Source: Punica granatum
Taxonomy: Eukaryota > Streptophyta > Magnoliopsida > Myrtales > Lythraceae
Assembly: GCF_007655135.1 (NCBI RefSeq)
Contig: NC_045130.1
Coordinates: 12,462,001 to 12,526,000 of the forward strand
DNA length: 64,000 nucleotides
Direction of reading: 5' to 3'
This document shows, one piece after another, positions 15,954 to 28,758 of the stretch. The notes under the pieces were generated by a model. That model ran no database searches and was not told where the DNA came from. It was given only the letters and a program-made list of their open reading frames with translations. Made by a program: the position numbers and the translations under genes. How positions within the stretch are numbered: the stretch's first letter is position 1; the number at the start of each line of letters is the position of its first letter.

Positions 15954-16511
15954 CCACGATTTAATTAAGAAAAAATACCAAATAATATCCAGCAAAAAAA
16001 TCAGAATTTCCTGATTATTAACGATTTCAGTTATCTCTTCCATATCAATTAATTATATCCCGAAATAAAAGTGCGCTTCTCCTGGATTATATATATATAT
16101 ATATGGGGCCAGGCTCCCGGTGGAGATCCAGCTGATTATATATATATATATATGGGGGGAATCAGAGATCGAATATTGATAGAACAAAATATAATGGAAG
16201 GAAAACAGATCAAAATATGTATCACAGTCCTATATATCTTCGCGTATATCTTGGCGAGAAAGCAGCGATTACTGTCCGTCCGTGTCATGTCAATGTATAA
16301 GGCTTTGCTTGGTTCCGGACAAAATAGATAATAATGGTTAGAAAAAGATACGTGCAAATTAATAATGATTATGTTATTAATTTAAGGGACAAATGGAGTG
16401 GAGTGGAGTAAAATTGTAACTCCAAAACCAGATGTCCCCCTAACACACTTAGCTACATATCAGTTTACAAAACTTTTTGTTTAAACTCCATCTCATTTTA
16501 TTATATATATA

Positions 16512-16787
16512 GGGAAAATAGTCCCATATAACATAATTTTTACCTTATTTTCACTTTCTAATACGTTTTTAAAAGTTGTTACGATCTAACACAAATTACC
16601 ATTTTATTCCCGGATCTAACACACCATTAAACTCCGTCTAAAAATCGTTAAACACCGTTAGACGGAGTTTAACGACGTGCTAGATCCGGAAATAAAATGG
16701 TGATTCGTGCTAGATCGTGACAACTTTTAAAAACGTGTTAGGAATTGAAAATAAGGTAAACATTGTGCTATATGAGGCTATTTTCTC
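16512..16787. mobile_element. Fold-back MITE, copy 1 of a pair
   Basis: The segment is an imperfect palindrome: GGGAAAATAGTCCCATATA at the left faces TATATGAGGCTATTTTCTC at the right, and the centre reads CGTTAAACACCGTTAGACGG. A second copy of the same palindrome lies at 17565-17842. It has no coding capacity. Confidence 0.7.
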
Positions 16788-16789
16788 AA

Positions 16790-17562
16790 AAAATATTTAC
16801 CCTTCTTTTCGATATTATGATTTTGATAGTTTTTGTGAATCGTACGATCTCAAAACGAGGTGAAATTTTTATCTCATGTTCCTGATGTTATTCACACAAA
16901 TTTTTAGATTTTTCTGGGTAGTAAATCTTCAGATAAAAATTATTTATCTCTTTTTTCGGTGTTGTGATTTAGATAGCTTTTGTGAATCGTCCAATCTCAA
17001 AACGAGGTGAAACTTTTACCTTACGTTTCTGATATTATTATAAAGCTCCACACAAAAATTCAAATTTTTCTGGATGGTGAATCTTCAGATAAAAAATAAT
17101 TACCCTTTTTTTCGGTGCTCTGATTTTGATAGTTTTTGTGAACCGTCCGATCTCAAAACGAGATGAAAATTTTTCCCCATGTTCCTAACATTATTTTAAA
17201 GCTCCTCACATATGTTTATATTTTTTTGGGTGATGAATCTTCAGATAAAATATATTTACCTATCTTTTCAATGTTCTGATTTTGATAGTTTTTGTGAATC
17301 GCCCGATCTCAAAACGAGATGAAACTTTTACCCCATATTCCTGATATTATTATAAAGCTCCACACATATTTTTAGATTTTTCTGGATAGTGAATTTTCAG
17401 ATAAAAAATATTTACCTCTTTTTTTTCAGTATTCTAATTTTGATAGTTTTTGTGAACCGTCCGATCTCAAAAATACTTGAAAATTTTAACAATGTTCCTG
17501 ATATTATTATAAAGCTTCACACTAATTTTTAGATTTTTCTGGGCGGTGAATCTTCAAATAAA
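16790..17562. repeat. Five-copy tandem repeat, unit about 155 bp
   Basis: Each unit carries TTTTGATAGTTTTTGTGAA (or a close variant), CGATCTCAAAACGAG, TTCCTGATATTATTATAAAG and a GGTGAATCTTCAGATAAAA end. Five diverged copies follow one another without gaps. They sit exactly between the two fold-back elements at 16512 and 17565. Confidence 0.8.
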
Positions 17563-17564
17563 AA

Positions 17565-17839
17565 TGGAAAATTAGTCCCATATAGCACAGTTCTTACCGT
17601 ATTTTCACTTCCTAGCTCCTTTTTAAAAGTTGTCATGACCTAGCATAAATTACCATTTTACTCCCGGATCTAGCACACCGTTAAACTCCGTTTATCGGTG
17701 TTTAACGATTTTTAGACCGAGTTTAACGATGTGCTAGATCCGAGAATAAAATTATGATTCGTGCTAGATTGTGATAATTTTTGAAAACGTTTTAGGAAGT
17801 AAAAATAAGGTAAAAACGGTGCTATATGGGACTATTTTC

Positions 17840-17842
<3 letters not shown>
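17565..17842. mobile_element. Fold-back MITE, copy 2 of a pair
   Basis: This is a palindrome homologous to 16512-16787, with ATTAGTCCCATATAGCAC facing GTGCTATATGGGACTATTT. It is followed directly by a TA dinucleotide run. Confidence 0.7.
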
Positions 17843-17879
<37 letters not shown>

Positions 17880-18359
17880 TAGATACCACATCTGATCTGC
17901 AAATATTATGTTTGAAGATTATAACACTCAATGTGTTTAGTTCCTAGCTTTCCTTTTTAGAAATGAAGGGCATGACCATACGTGAAGCACGTTTCTTTTA
18001 TACGAAATGTGGATATGCATGTTTAGAATTGAAAATACAGGTATTTTAGTGACCTTTTGTATTATGAAGAGAGCAAACCTCGTCTAATTACATAGACATT
18101 CTTGGTGAATGGCAGAAGGCGGCACCATTAACAAAGGTACGGTTAGTCGGTGAATTGTCGAAGGGTATCAGTCTTTTAACGGGATGTGACAGACACAGGA
18201 ATGGGCAAATAGAAGGGAGTGTGTTTTTGGCGGGGTTGACGAGGATTAAAAGAAAACATGTTTGCTTTCCGATGAACTTGGACACATTCTACCCGTTTGA
18301 TCAAATAGTGTATACTTTAGCTCCTTTGTGCCTCTTTGAAAATAATTAAGCGGGCCAAC

Positions 18360-18900
18360 CTTGACTCTTGTTTTGTGCTTGTTCTCTTCACAGAACCACC
18401 AAGAAGATGACGAAAAACAAAACTCATAAATTCAAATCGATCAAAAACAAACTCCACAATCCCCCGCCCCCGCATCGGCGGTACCTGCATGGGGAAGTCG
18501 TCGCAGGCTCCATCACCATCATCCTCTCCGAGGCGATGCTCCTCTCGCACCTGAAAGAGTAGGATCTCTTCACCATGAAGTCTCTGGATCGATCGTCCGA
18601 CCCCGGGTTCACCCTCCTGGGGGACGGCTCCTCCCTAGTCTCTCCAACAGCCGAAGAGGAGGGGGGCAGCTATGGAACCCCTACCCCCAACCCAACGGAC
18701 CTCTGTCCCATTCCATCTTCTGCCACCACCGCAGCAGCTGCTTCCAGTCTGCTCCGCCTCTTTCCTCAGTAAGATTTGGCTTCTCAATTCGACAACCATC
18801 TCGGCAACCTCTGCTTATCTCTGGTATCGTCCTCCTTCTCTCACCGGCTGCTCCTTTCATTAACCATGCTCGAGCCACTGCATCGACTCAAATGAACATC
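18360..18900. other. GC-rich island, possible gene fragment
   Basis: The base composition changes sharply from AT-rich to GC-rich and back. Open frames of 62-77 codons exist on both strands, but none runs on or shows a family I recognise. On the plus strand a 65-codon frame starts at 18575. Captured or retroposed gene sequence that has decayed is a reasonable reading, and it is not proven. Confidence 0.35.
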
Positions 18901-21055
18901 TGCAGCGGATTCTATCTTCATGGTCGATTAGGTCGATTCATCGATGAGATTGATTAATGTGCTTTGATTAGAGTTAGGGAGTTGGGGGATACGGATTTGG
19001 GGGTTAAGGATTGAGTCCAGATAGCAAGGGCTTGGGGTTTACAGAGGGGAAAACAAAATTAAAAAGAACAACGGGAAATAAATAGAAGAGATGGAGGAAA
19101 TAATAAAATATGAAAAAACAATAAAATAAAGTCATCGTGTCAGGTCAAATTACGGCACGTTAGAGGGTTCCGTCGAATTTTGAATAGCAGACGGACGAAA
19201 TGAGCAATATGATATACATTTAATATGTTAAGGTCGAAATTGATATACAAATTTTTTTGAGATCAAATATGATATAACATCGAATATCTCGAGGGACAAA
19301 TTGTTAATTTAATCTTTTGAAAATTATGGAAAAAAAGGAACGTTCAAACTATATGTAGTAGATCATTTTGAAAATTCAAAACTTGAATAAAAATATATTT
19401 TATGAAAATTTCATTCTATTAGAAAATATTATTTAAACTTAAAAAATACATAAAATTTAAAAAACTGAGATTTATTAAATAATTTTAGAAAATTTACCCA
19501 AAAAATTCCAAAAATCAAGAAAATCCCATTGGGTAATCTCGGTAACAGTACGTTTGATTTCAGAGTTAAAGTTTTGAATTTGTAACTTTGATTTTGATTG
19601 TGGAAAAAGACAAAAAAGTAGGGTTTGTGGACCCCACCAGTTTTGTTGTGTAGTGTATGAGATTGTATATTAAATAATATATGGGGCCTACCAATTTGAA
19701 TTTGGAAAAGTATGTTTTGTTATGTAGTTTATTGAGTTAAAGTTAAAGTTAAAATTTTAATGCAATCAATCCAACCTCTTGCACTTCGGTTTCATATATA
19801 TCTATATCTATATTATATATACTTTGAAGTATAGTTGTTTCTCCAATTTTTTTTCTTATATTTTGCCCTTACTTAAATAATGATATTACAAATTTACCCA
19901 TTTAATTAATGAATAAAACCAAACTAATCTATGTCTATATCTATATACAATATTAAAAGCCGAGATAAAACATTAGAAGAAGTCACATAGGATGGGCTTA
20001 GACTCTAATTGAGTGACTTTTTGAATCTTAACCTACAAAATTTTGACAAGTGGCATAAAATTGTGGTGCCACATCATTCATGAAGTACCAAAAGTCTCTT
20101 AATTTATAAAAGTAAAAAAAGTTACTAACCGAAAGAATTTGGAAAGCTCCTAACTTAAATGAAAGTCCAAATGTTTATAACCCTCGGAAATCTAAAAGTC
20201 TCCAATTTGAGGACCTTTGAATTCTATATAGTTGACGTGTATCTCTTACTATTGATGAAAAAAAAATTTCTCTATGAATTTTGATAATTGGGGACCTATT
20301 ATTGCATGATCAAAAAACTAAAATATTCAAAATTTCTGAATACTATTACAAATATGGAAATTAAAACACTCGAACATTCAAGAAATATTATGTAAATATC
20401 CCAATTTTATATATGATTCAAAAAATGCAAGGAAAAAAAGATTAAAAAGATAATAAATCACCCACGCCCGACCCTTGCCAGGGGTGGCCTCATCTCCAAC
20501 GACCTCATCCCGAGGAAGGTGGTGGCCGATGAGGGTAACACCCACGGCAAGTAACCACCTGCTTTTAAATTTTTTTTTAATTAAATATAAAGTATATCTA
20601 TTTGGACTTCACAAATGTGCCTCCTTAGAATTTTTGTCAATTTTGGAAGAAAATTTGACAGCGGACTAGAATTGAAACGAAAATGAAACGTTTGATATTC
20701 TCGGATAATTTTTAAAGGGTGGACTAGATTTGAAAAGAAAAGGTCGATGTTATATAGCATAATCTCCTCTTAAAAAGTTGAAAAAGATCAAGAAACGACT
20801 AAAAGTATATTATATTGATAAACAAGAAAAATTAAAAATTTCAAAAGATATTTTATAAATGATTTCATTTTACAAAAAATATTTATTCAAAATTAAATAA
20901 TAATATAATGTAGAAATTGAGTTTTGTTTGATATGTTAAAATATTTCAAAAAATAAATTAAATAATATTAAAAAGTAGGAATTGAGATTTGTTTGATATG
21001 TTAAAATATTGCAAAAATATAAAAAAATTCGAAAAAATTCCTCATGTTTTTTTTT

Positions 21056-21418
21056 GGGTAAATTACAAAAAAAATCTAAATTTTGTAAAATGTCTCAATT
21101 TTGTCTTAAATTTTGTTTTGTAACAGAAAAAACCATAAGTTTTCTAAAATGTCTCAAAAATGACATCCGTTATAACTTCCGTCAATTTTTGCTGCTGATG
21201 GTAGGTTCCTTTAACAGTCCACGTAGGTCACACGTAGGCTGGTGGGTCCCTTTAACAGTCCACGTAAGTCACACGTATGCAAAAATTGACGAAAGTTATA
21301 ACGGATGTCATTTTTGAGACATTTTAGAAAACTTATGGTTTTTTTGTTACAAAACAAAATTTATGACAAAACTGAGACTTTTTACAAAATTTAGGTTTTT
21401 TTTTTTTGTAATTTGCCC
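21056..21418. mobile_element. 363-bp MITE with long inverted repeats
   Basis: The ends GGGTAAATTACAAAA and TTTTGTAATTTGCCC are inverted repeats, and the symmetry continues inwards for about 150 bp (GACATCCGTTATAACTT faces AAGTTATAACGGATGTC). Both sides are flanked by runs of nine or more T, which may be the target duplication. The middle has a short direct duplication around TTTAACAGTCCACGTA. Confidence 0.8.
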
Positions 21419-21599
21419 TTTTTTTTTTGCCTAGAGAAAAGTCCATTTACTAATCTTGTTTTCCTTTAAAAAAAGATTAATAAACAAATTCGTAAGTTCA
21501 ATTCCCCTCCGCAAAGTCTTATATATTTTCTTCCTCCAAAATGGGGAACTTTGGTGGGAAAGAGAGAGAGAGAGAAAAAAAAAGGAAATTTGAGTAGAA

Positions 21600-21750
21600 A
21601 TAGTTCTTTAACCGACAAAATAGTTCAGCGTTTATTCAATTCTCATAAAAAAGATTTTAAATTCGAGTCTTTTGACTGGAAAAATTTCGTAATTGGGAAT
21701 ATTTTATTTCTTAGTGAAATAACTCGGTTAAAACTTAATTAATGAGAATC
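21600..21750 (+). mobile_element. SINE-like repeat, copy f
   Basis: A diverged copy of the family described at 10636, in plus orientation. It shares the AAATTCGAGTCTTTTGA type B-box region and the final TTAATTAATGAGAATCC block. Confidence 0.35.
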
Positions 21751-23454
21751 CATCGAACTTCTGGATTGTAGGATATACACCTAATTGTTTTTTTTGTTAG
21801 CATGTTTAAATATAACTTTACCATTGACCTTTACATGAAATGAAGCAATGAACACAGAAGTTCTCTTACTTTTCGTTTCTTAATTTGTTTTTCCATTCTC
21901 TCTTACTTTTGGTTTCGTTTCTTAATTTGTTTTTACATCAAATTCTGTGCTTCCATATGGATGTGTAGAGGGCATCATATAATATCTACTGGTCATGAAG
22001 TCTATGCATTACACGAGATAGAACATATTGTCTTTTTTCTTTTTATCAATTGTATTATATATCATATACATGCTTATTTTGAGCAATAATGTTAGTAGAA
22101 ATATATAGTTTTTCATATATAAATATAAAAAATTCAAGATTATCAAATATTATATAGATGGTAGAATGTTTTAAAAAAAATTCAAAAATATTCTATCATC
22201 ATTAATATCTTATTTGATAATTAGAAAATATTCCGCTTTACTCTAATTTTGTCAAAAAGTATCTTTCGATTTTTTAAAAAATACAATTTTTATTAAAAAT
22301 TATCATAAAATTTTAAAACTAAAAAAATGAAGAAAATCAAAATTTATCATATCATATATTTAGTGATTTAAAAAAAAATCATTTTTATTAAAAAAAATCA
22401 AGCGTTCTGAGACCATTTGATTGGGTCCACCACAGCTCTACTTTATATTATACATAGATATAGATAGATATAGATATTACATTTGAAAAGTGGCAAAATT
22501 TTAAAATTTGATAGTTGCGAATTACGATATATACTTCAAGTCTATCGCCTGCTTCAAGCACAATATGCAACTGATTTAAAGAAGCCGAGACCGATATATC
22601 ATAGTCATACCCATATATTGTATAAGATCGATTAACTGCAAAAGATGCACACTGAAACTTAAAAAAAAAGTGTTAAAGGTTAATCGACTAACATGGTATT
22701 TCTCTCGCACGTTTAAATTCATGCTTCTTAAATTGTGGATCGGCAATTAATTGATGAATCAAGCTTTTTTTTTTTCTTCCTTGATATGTAGGTAAATTCC
22801 GACCCATATAATGCTGCGAAAGTCCCAATCCAATTTGATTGATAATGACCCATGAAGGCCTTAGCCCCATCGCCAATGCCCAATTGATTTTCCTATACTC
22901 TACATACATCATCATCTCCATGGAGGACACATAAGGAAATTCGATACACTCTTACACAGACACTTCTATCATGCTTCTTGTTTGGGCATCCGACGGAGCT
23001 CTCGGGTCGCCTGAGAGCCCTTCTTGCAGGTAAGAGACGACGGCAGAAGTCGGGAGGAGCAATCCAAAGATTTTTTCAGCATCATCCCCAATCAGAAGCT
23101 GCAAACTACTCGAGCCAGCAGCCCCCTTATGTTATTATTTAGTTTTTTAATAAAGAAAAATAATAAAGGACTAATTTCCTTGAAAGAGTGGCGGCATAAC
23201 ATCCGATTGCCCGGAAACATCATGCATGTTCCCCTGATATTAATAGTATTTCTCCACAGGAGAGGGCCTTCGTCGAACCTGATGCCCGGTGGTGGCTGGG
23301 TCCCTCCTAGCTATTGTAGCCATTGCTGATGGAGACACATGTGCTTTCCTGTTAGTGCAATATAATTTCCTTTCTTTTTCCCACTTTTTTTTGTCGTTAT
23401 TAGAATTTTTTTTATACATCATAATATTCAGAAACAACATGCTTTGGGTAGCCG

Positions 23455-23570
23455 AATTAGCTTCCTAAGAGAGAAATTTCTCGGCCTGAATTTTTTTCAT
23501 TCATAATATTCGAATTCAAAATCTTATTTAACGAGATCAAATATCGAATCACTCAAATTAATCAAAAGGT
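23455..23570 (-). mobile_element. SINE-like repeat, copy e
   Basis: A diverged, minus-oriented copy with ATTCGAATTCAAAATCTTAT and GATTAATTTGAG (minus strand) in the same order as the other copies. Confidence 0.35.
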
Positions 23571-23634
23571 GAAATAATGATTAGGATTAACAACTATTTC
23601 CCTCCCCTCCAAGAAATTGGAAGTCAACCTTTTC

Positions 23635-23724
23635 GGATAGGTTTGTCCATAATTCGGTCCACACCGAATTTAACCGAACCAAAATATTTTCGGTTTATGG
23701 TTTGAACCAAATGGACAGCCCTAG
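23635..23724. mobile_element. Small hAT-type MITE
   Basis: The left end AGGTTTGTCCATAATTCGGT is answered by the inverted right end ACCAAATGGACAGCCCTAG. Ends like TAGGGCTGTCCAT followed by CGGTTC-type repeats are typical of plant hAT MITEs. A related right end is present at about 24122-24134. Confidence 0.45.
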
Positions 23725-24958
23725 TTTCATACTCCAACAATTTGTTCTGTACAGTAGAGTATCCTTTGTTGTACATCAATAGCCATTTACTCATTCCTTA
23801 GATTATCTAGATCCTTGAATTTTTTTTCCTGAGAAGATCCTTAATACCTTAATCCTTCATCTTCGTCTTCATCTTCATTTCGAGAAGGAAACGTATTCGT
23901 TTTATTGAAGAGGCTGCAGAAGAGGGTGGAAGAGTGTGGAGATTTGAGGCTTCATCTGAATTAATGAGATTTTTTTTCGGTTTATTTGGTTTCAAACCGA
24001 AACCGGACCTAAATTCTTCGGTTCGGTTCTCAGGAAGTTCGGTTCGATTGTCAGTTAGGATTTTCTGCGAAAAAATACAATTCAATTTTGTCAGTTTGGG
24101 TTCGGTTCGGTTTGAACCGAATGGACAGCCCTAATGAGACTTCTTTATCTTGACTGCCATCTATACAATACAAAATTGAACGAAATGAGATATAAAAAAA
24201 GTAAGAGACGAAAAATGGTTGTTGTTTGCTCACATCTTAATACATAATACCAGCTTGACAAAATGATCTAATTGATATATATATAATTTTAAAAATCGGT
24301 TAATGTAAAATTTGGTCAATGATCTAAATTAGTCCATGAGCCTAATTATGGAAAGATAAATAAAAGGACAGGAAAAATTTCAATCACGAAAACCAAATTC
24401 AAAACATCTCGTTCTAGATGGGTGCGTATCGTTGTATTTAGGTATGGATGCAAGATTTTGATCGAGAGGAGGGCTAAGATTCTTTGAGAGGAAATAGAAA
24501 CATAAACTTTCCGACTTTGGAGGGCGAACAACAGTAATTTCATAAAAAATTGAAGGATAATATACTCATTTCTTTAGAAAATGAGAAATTTAGTGGGGGA
24601 CGAGTGTTCCTCTCGACTCCCCTCGGTCCATCCCTGACTGTACTCAAACCCATTTCTCTGATTGATATACTTTTAAGGGGTGATCAACATAATAATAATA
24701 ATAATAATAAATGTAAAAAAGAGTTAAAACTTAAACGACCCAATTCTTGTGGAATATATCTTTTAGGATGAAATTTATTATATGTTTGAATTGTCAATGA
24801 GATAGACCAGTCAACAACAAGAAGATAATCAAATGCTGGAGCGTGTCAAACCAGGAAACACGCAAGCTATAAAGTCAAGTCTTCTCCATGGGTGGATGTT
24901 TCACACCAACAACAGATAATATCTAACCAAAAAAAGAAAATTATGTAAATTATCGTCC

Positions 24959-24965
24959 TATAAAA
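24959..24965 (+). promoter_or_regulatory. Candidate TATA box of AOX copy 1
   Basis: TATAAAA lies 119 bp upstream of the ATG at 25085. Unlike the other three AOX genes there is no GTGGGNCCCAC element beside it. Confidence 0.45.
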
Positions 24966-25084
24966 CTGGGAATTCATATGGTCTCTGCCCGCAAGAACAT
25001 TGTAACACGCAACTAGACAAGACAAGGACCAACAACTTCGCTCTCTACAACTCCCCAGTCGAGTTAATTAGCTCTCGCGTCGCC

Positions 25085-26485
25085 ATGAATCACAATGCCG
25101 CAATGAAGCTGTCGGGGCTGCTATTGAGGCAGGTAGGCCGTGGGGCCCTCTCGACATCCACATTCCGTGCTTTTGCTACAGAAGGCTCGAGGCATCCAGG
25201 AGGCGGCCTCGCGTGGCTTGGAGCTCCGATGGCAGGAACTCGAACTAAGGCCACTCTGGCATCTCCCGATGCCAAGGAATCTGAGAAGGCAGCGGTGCTG
25301 CCGAGTTCTGCTGTCAGCTCGGACTCGGCCAGCAAGGCCATTGTCAGCTACTGGGGGATCGCTCCGCCGAAGGTGACCAAGGAAGATGGCTCGGCTTGGA
25401 AGTGGAACTGCTTCAGGGTACGCAACACTATAACAGCTAACTAGCAAGTAGCACCCATATTTATTGATTGTCCCGAAACATCATCATCGAATCAAGTTAC
25501 TCGATATGCTTGTCTAATTACCGACTTCTGATGATAGCCATGGGAAGCTTACACGGCAGACGTATCGATTGAGGTGGAGAAGCACCACGCTCCCAAAACT
25601 TTCATGGACAAATTCGCTTACTACACCGTCCAAACTCTCAAAATCCCAGTTGGACTCTTATTTCAGGTACAATATTAGCTCTTGTAATCTTGAGACCAGA
25701 ACCGAGCCTCTTTTCGATTCCAAGAGTTTTTGCTTCATTTCTATTCTTTTGAGAATGATCCTCCATATCGGGTCTGATCTTGATCTTCCTAATACTTGCT
25801 GATCGCGTCTAATGCAGAGACGCCATATGTGCCATGCCATGCTATTGGAGACCGTAGCCGCAGTCCCCGGAATGGTCGGAGGGATGCTCCTTCACTGCAA
25901 GTCCCTCCGGCGCTTTGAGCACAGTGGGGGCTGGATCAAGGCCCTGTTGGAGGAGGCCGAGAACGAGCGGATGCACCTGATGACCTTCATAGAGGTGGCC
26001 CGGCCCAAGTGGTACGAGAGGGCCCTCGTGTTTGCAGTCCAGGGCGTCTTTGTCAACGCGTACTTCCTCGCATACGTGATCTCCCCAAAACTCGCCCACC
26101 GCATCGTCGGTTACCTGGAGGAGGAGGCCGTGATCTCCTACACCGAGTTCCTCAAGGACCTGGACAATGGGACATTCGAAAACATGCCCGCTCCAGCTAT
26201 CGCCATCGACTACTGGCGTTTGCCCCCGGACTCGACCCTCAGGGATGTGATCGTGGTGATCCGAGCTGATGAGGCGCATCACCGCGATCTCAACCACTAT
26301 GCATCGGTAAGTATTGGAACTCATCTAGCTAGCTAGCTAGGGGAGATTTTACATTTTTTGCTTAAGGAGATGAATTGAAAGTTGAATTTAAGTTGACATG
26401 ATTTGATTGGTATTGTTTTGTGCAGGACATACAATGCCAAGGGCAGGAGCTAAAGCAAGCCCCTGCTCCAATTGGGTATCACTGA
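25085..26485 (+). CDS. AOX1: Alternative oxidase, AOX copy 1 (divergent), 4 exons, 336 aa
   Basis: A mitochondrial inner-membrane ubiquinol oxidase that reduces oxygen to water without pumping protons. Exons 25085-25417, 25538-25666, 25818-26306 and 26426-26485 join in frame. Lengths 129, 489 and 60 nt for exons 2-4 are the plant AOX standard. The N-terminus has no acidic residue in its first 32 positions and is rich in Arg and Ser, as in a mitochondrial presequence. Predicted di-iron ligands are all present: E165, E204, H207, E255, E306 and H309 (motifs [27 protein letters not shown]). Regulatory CysI (C109, WNCFRPW) and CysII (C181, LLHCKSL) are kept. It differs from the other three copies at normally conserved sites, for example [11 protein letters not shown] instead of [11 protein letters not shown] and [14 protein letters not shown]. 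It is therefore an older paralogue in the same array. Confidence 0.95.
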
Positions 26486-26609
26486 TTGTGGAAAAGTTGA
26501 CGTGGGATTACGGAGTTAATTATTAGCTTCGTATTAATTTTTAATTTCTTTTTTCATCTGTGATGTCTTGTAAAGAGTTGTCAATATTGTTTTATTCTTT
26601 GTTCTCATG

Positions 26610-26615
26610 AATAAA
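26610..26615 (+). terminator. Polyadenylation signal of AOX copy 1
   Basis: AATAAA lies 125 bp after the stop codon, within a T-rich 3' region. This is the standard near-upstream element. Confidence 0.5.
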
Positions 26616-27307
26616 AAGCCGTTGCGTAGGCTTTTATTCTCAGGTATTTATCAATTGATATCAATAGGAACTTGTACAAACATGTGTATGTGTAATGAGT
26701 GTGAACCATAATACATTCGACCAGTTGAAGGCAATTTATTCATCCTTTTCAGGTTTTATCGTTGGAATGGCGATAATGAGTCATAACAAAAGAAAAAAAA
26801 GAAGCAATCTACCCAAAAAAAAAAAAAAATTTTAATCCCGAAATAGTATTTCATTCAACATAAGAGGACAGTACAGATGAGGCACCTAATAGGTCCCGAT
26901 GGCAGGATCCACCGGATAACACAAAAACACGAAAAAAATATTTACAAACTCCACCGCTTATTACAAACGCATACACAGACACTTGTTCTTGCTTTGAAGT
27001 TATGGTTAATACATTTAAAAAAATAGCAATTTAAGATAGTGCAACGCAGTAATTTACACTTTTATCTGGTAATCAAGATGTTCTAAACTTGATATTTGTT
27101 GATTATTCACGCCCCCTTAATTAGCTATTATAATTTATTATTTCATTGTACTAGACACATAAATCTTCATTGTAATTAATATATAAATCTTCATTGTAAT
27201 TAATATATATATAGTTCAGTTTCGTAATATAGGCCTATAATATTGGCTCAAATTGACAAACATGATAAATCAAACGAGATGGAATTACGAGGAAGCAGCT
27301 TTAGTAA

Positions 27308-27345
<38 letters not shown>

Positions 27346-28020
27346 TTTTTGGGTGAAAATTTGGTCAATATTGATCATCAGATGGATTTAAGTTGGGTCC
27401 TCAATTCATTGTCCGTTGATCTTAGAAGGTTAAGAGAGTGACAGAGAAGCTTATAAAGTGAAAATGAGCCTCGGGTATGGCCGAGCTTAGCGGAATCAGT
27501 TTGGTCTCTCAGGTAGTCTGGGAGAACTAACATTAATTAACATCTATTGAAACGCAAAGAATAAAAAAAAAGAAGAAAAAACGAATCTAGACGAAATAAA
27601 AAAAAAATTGCACTTGCTGACATATATACTGAAGCCCTCGGATGAGATCGATTCCAATTTCTTGATTGCAAATTGTGAATTCTGGATATTCATACTCCAA
27701 TTTAAGGAGGTTTATGAAGACATTAAGGAACTTGAATGATGTTATGATAAGATTTTTTGAGTACATGCTCTCTTTTTTTCCCTGATGAATTCTGAGTATA
27801 GCCCTACTCTCTATAGGAAAATAGAAACAATATTAGGCATACTAGGAAGTATCTTTAGCTACTTGTATTATACAGCCGTGTAGTATTCCCCAAGCAATGT
27901 GAATGAGAAGTGCTCTTTATAGCTATTTGTTATTATAGTAGCCACAACCTTAAGCCTCGCAATAATTTGTCATTACCTGTTGGAGCGGTATCTCTCATTT
28001 ATGAAAAATAGTGAAGGCGG

Positions 28021-28579
28021 TGTTGGAGGTAATCTCGCATGGAAAAATTGATAGGAAACCCATAGATTTGTAAGAGACAATGGTCTAATAATCTATTGGC
28101 TTAAGTTTTTGAATTGTGGATATATTAAAGTCCGAATTAGACCTGTGAATTTTTCCTAACAAGTGATATCAAAGTCCAATGTGACGATCACGGGGAAACG
28201 CACACACTATGCGTAGAAACCCACATCACACCAAGCCCGAGTGTGAAACTCGTGGCTAGTGAAGGGTTTAACAATTGATATCCGAGTATGGAAGTGGAAT
28301 CCCGGCTCGAAGTTAGTTGTGTATAGTGTGTTACTTGCTGTCGTATTACGGGACTTAAGATGAAGTCCTCTATATAGTCGATAAGGGAGAGAATTGTTGG
28401 GGCGATTTTTCTCTTATATGAAGAATGGTGAGGGCGGGTGTTGGAGGTAATCTTACATAAAAAAGTTATAAGGAAACTCATAAATTTATAAGAGACAATG
28501 GTTTAGTAATCTATTGGCTTAAGTTTTTAATTTGCGGATAGATCAGAGTCCGAAGTAGGCATATGGATTTTTCCTCACA
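28021..28579 (+). mobile_element. TRIM retrotransposon with 141-bp LTRs
   Basis: Two direct repeats of equal length, 28021-28161 and 28439-28579, start TGTTGGAGGTAATCT and end CACA/AACA. Directly after the first is AGTGATATCAAAGTCC (28162-28177), close to the initiator-Met tRNA primer-binding site usual in TRIMs. Directly before the second is a purine-rich tract (28420-28438). The 277-bp interior codes for nothing. About 40 bp upstream of the first LTR resemble the purine-tract region again, so a further unit once stood there. Confidence 0.8.
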
Positions 28580-28758
28580 TTGCCTCATTTCTCACAAAAC
28601 GGGATAAGATTAATCAACAAAAAAACCTTCTCGAAGGCATACATCTGGGTAGAGTCACCAAAGAATTTTTTGAATCCACTTATGTTTTTTTTAAAATAAA
28701 CATAGCATCGCCATAGGCCGTGTTATTAGTCACTGCTTATGCAGCTGTGTCTGGCGGA

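Larger units (their letters stand above)
15954..24958. other. 9-kb gene-poor region between the F-box gene and the AOX cluster
   Basis: No intact gene could be supported. The region holds AT dinucleotide runs (about 16089, 16138 and 17845-17876), a fold-back/tandem-repeat composite at 16512-17842, a GC-rich non-repeat patch at 18360-18900, a 363-bp MITE at 21056, SINE-like copies at 21600 and 23455, and a small hAT-type MITE at 23635. A second hAT-like end (ATGGACAGCCCTA) lies at about 24122-24134. Scattered short open frames look like chance. Confidence 0.5.
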
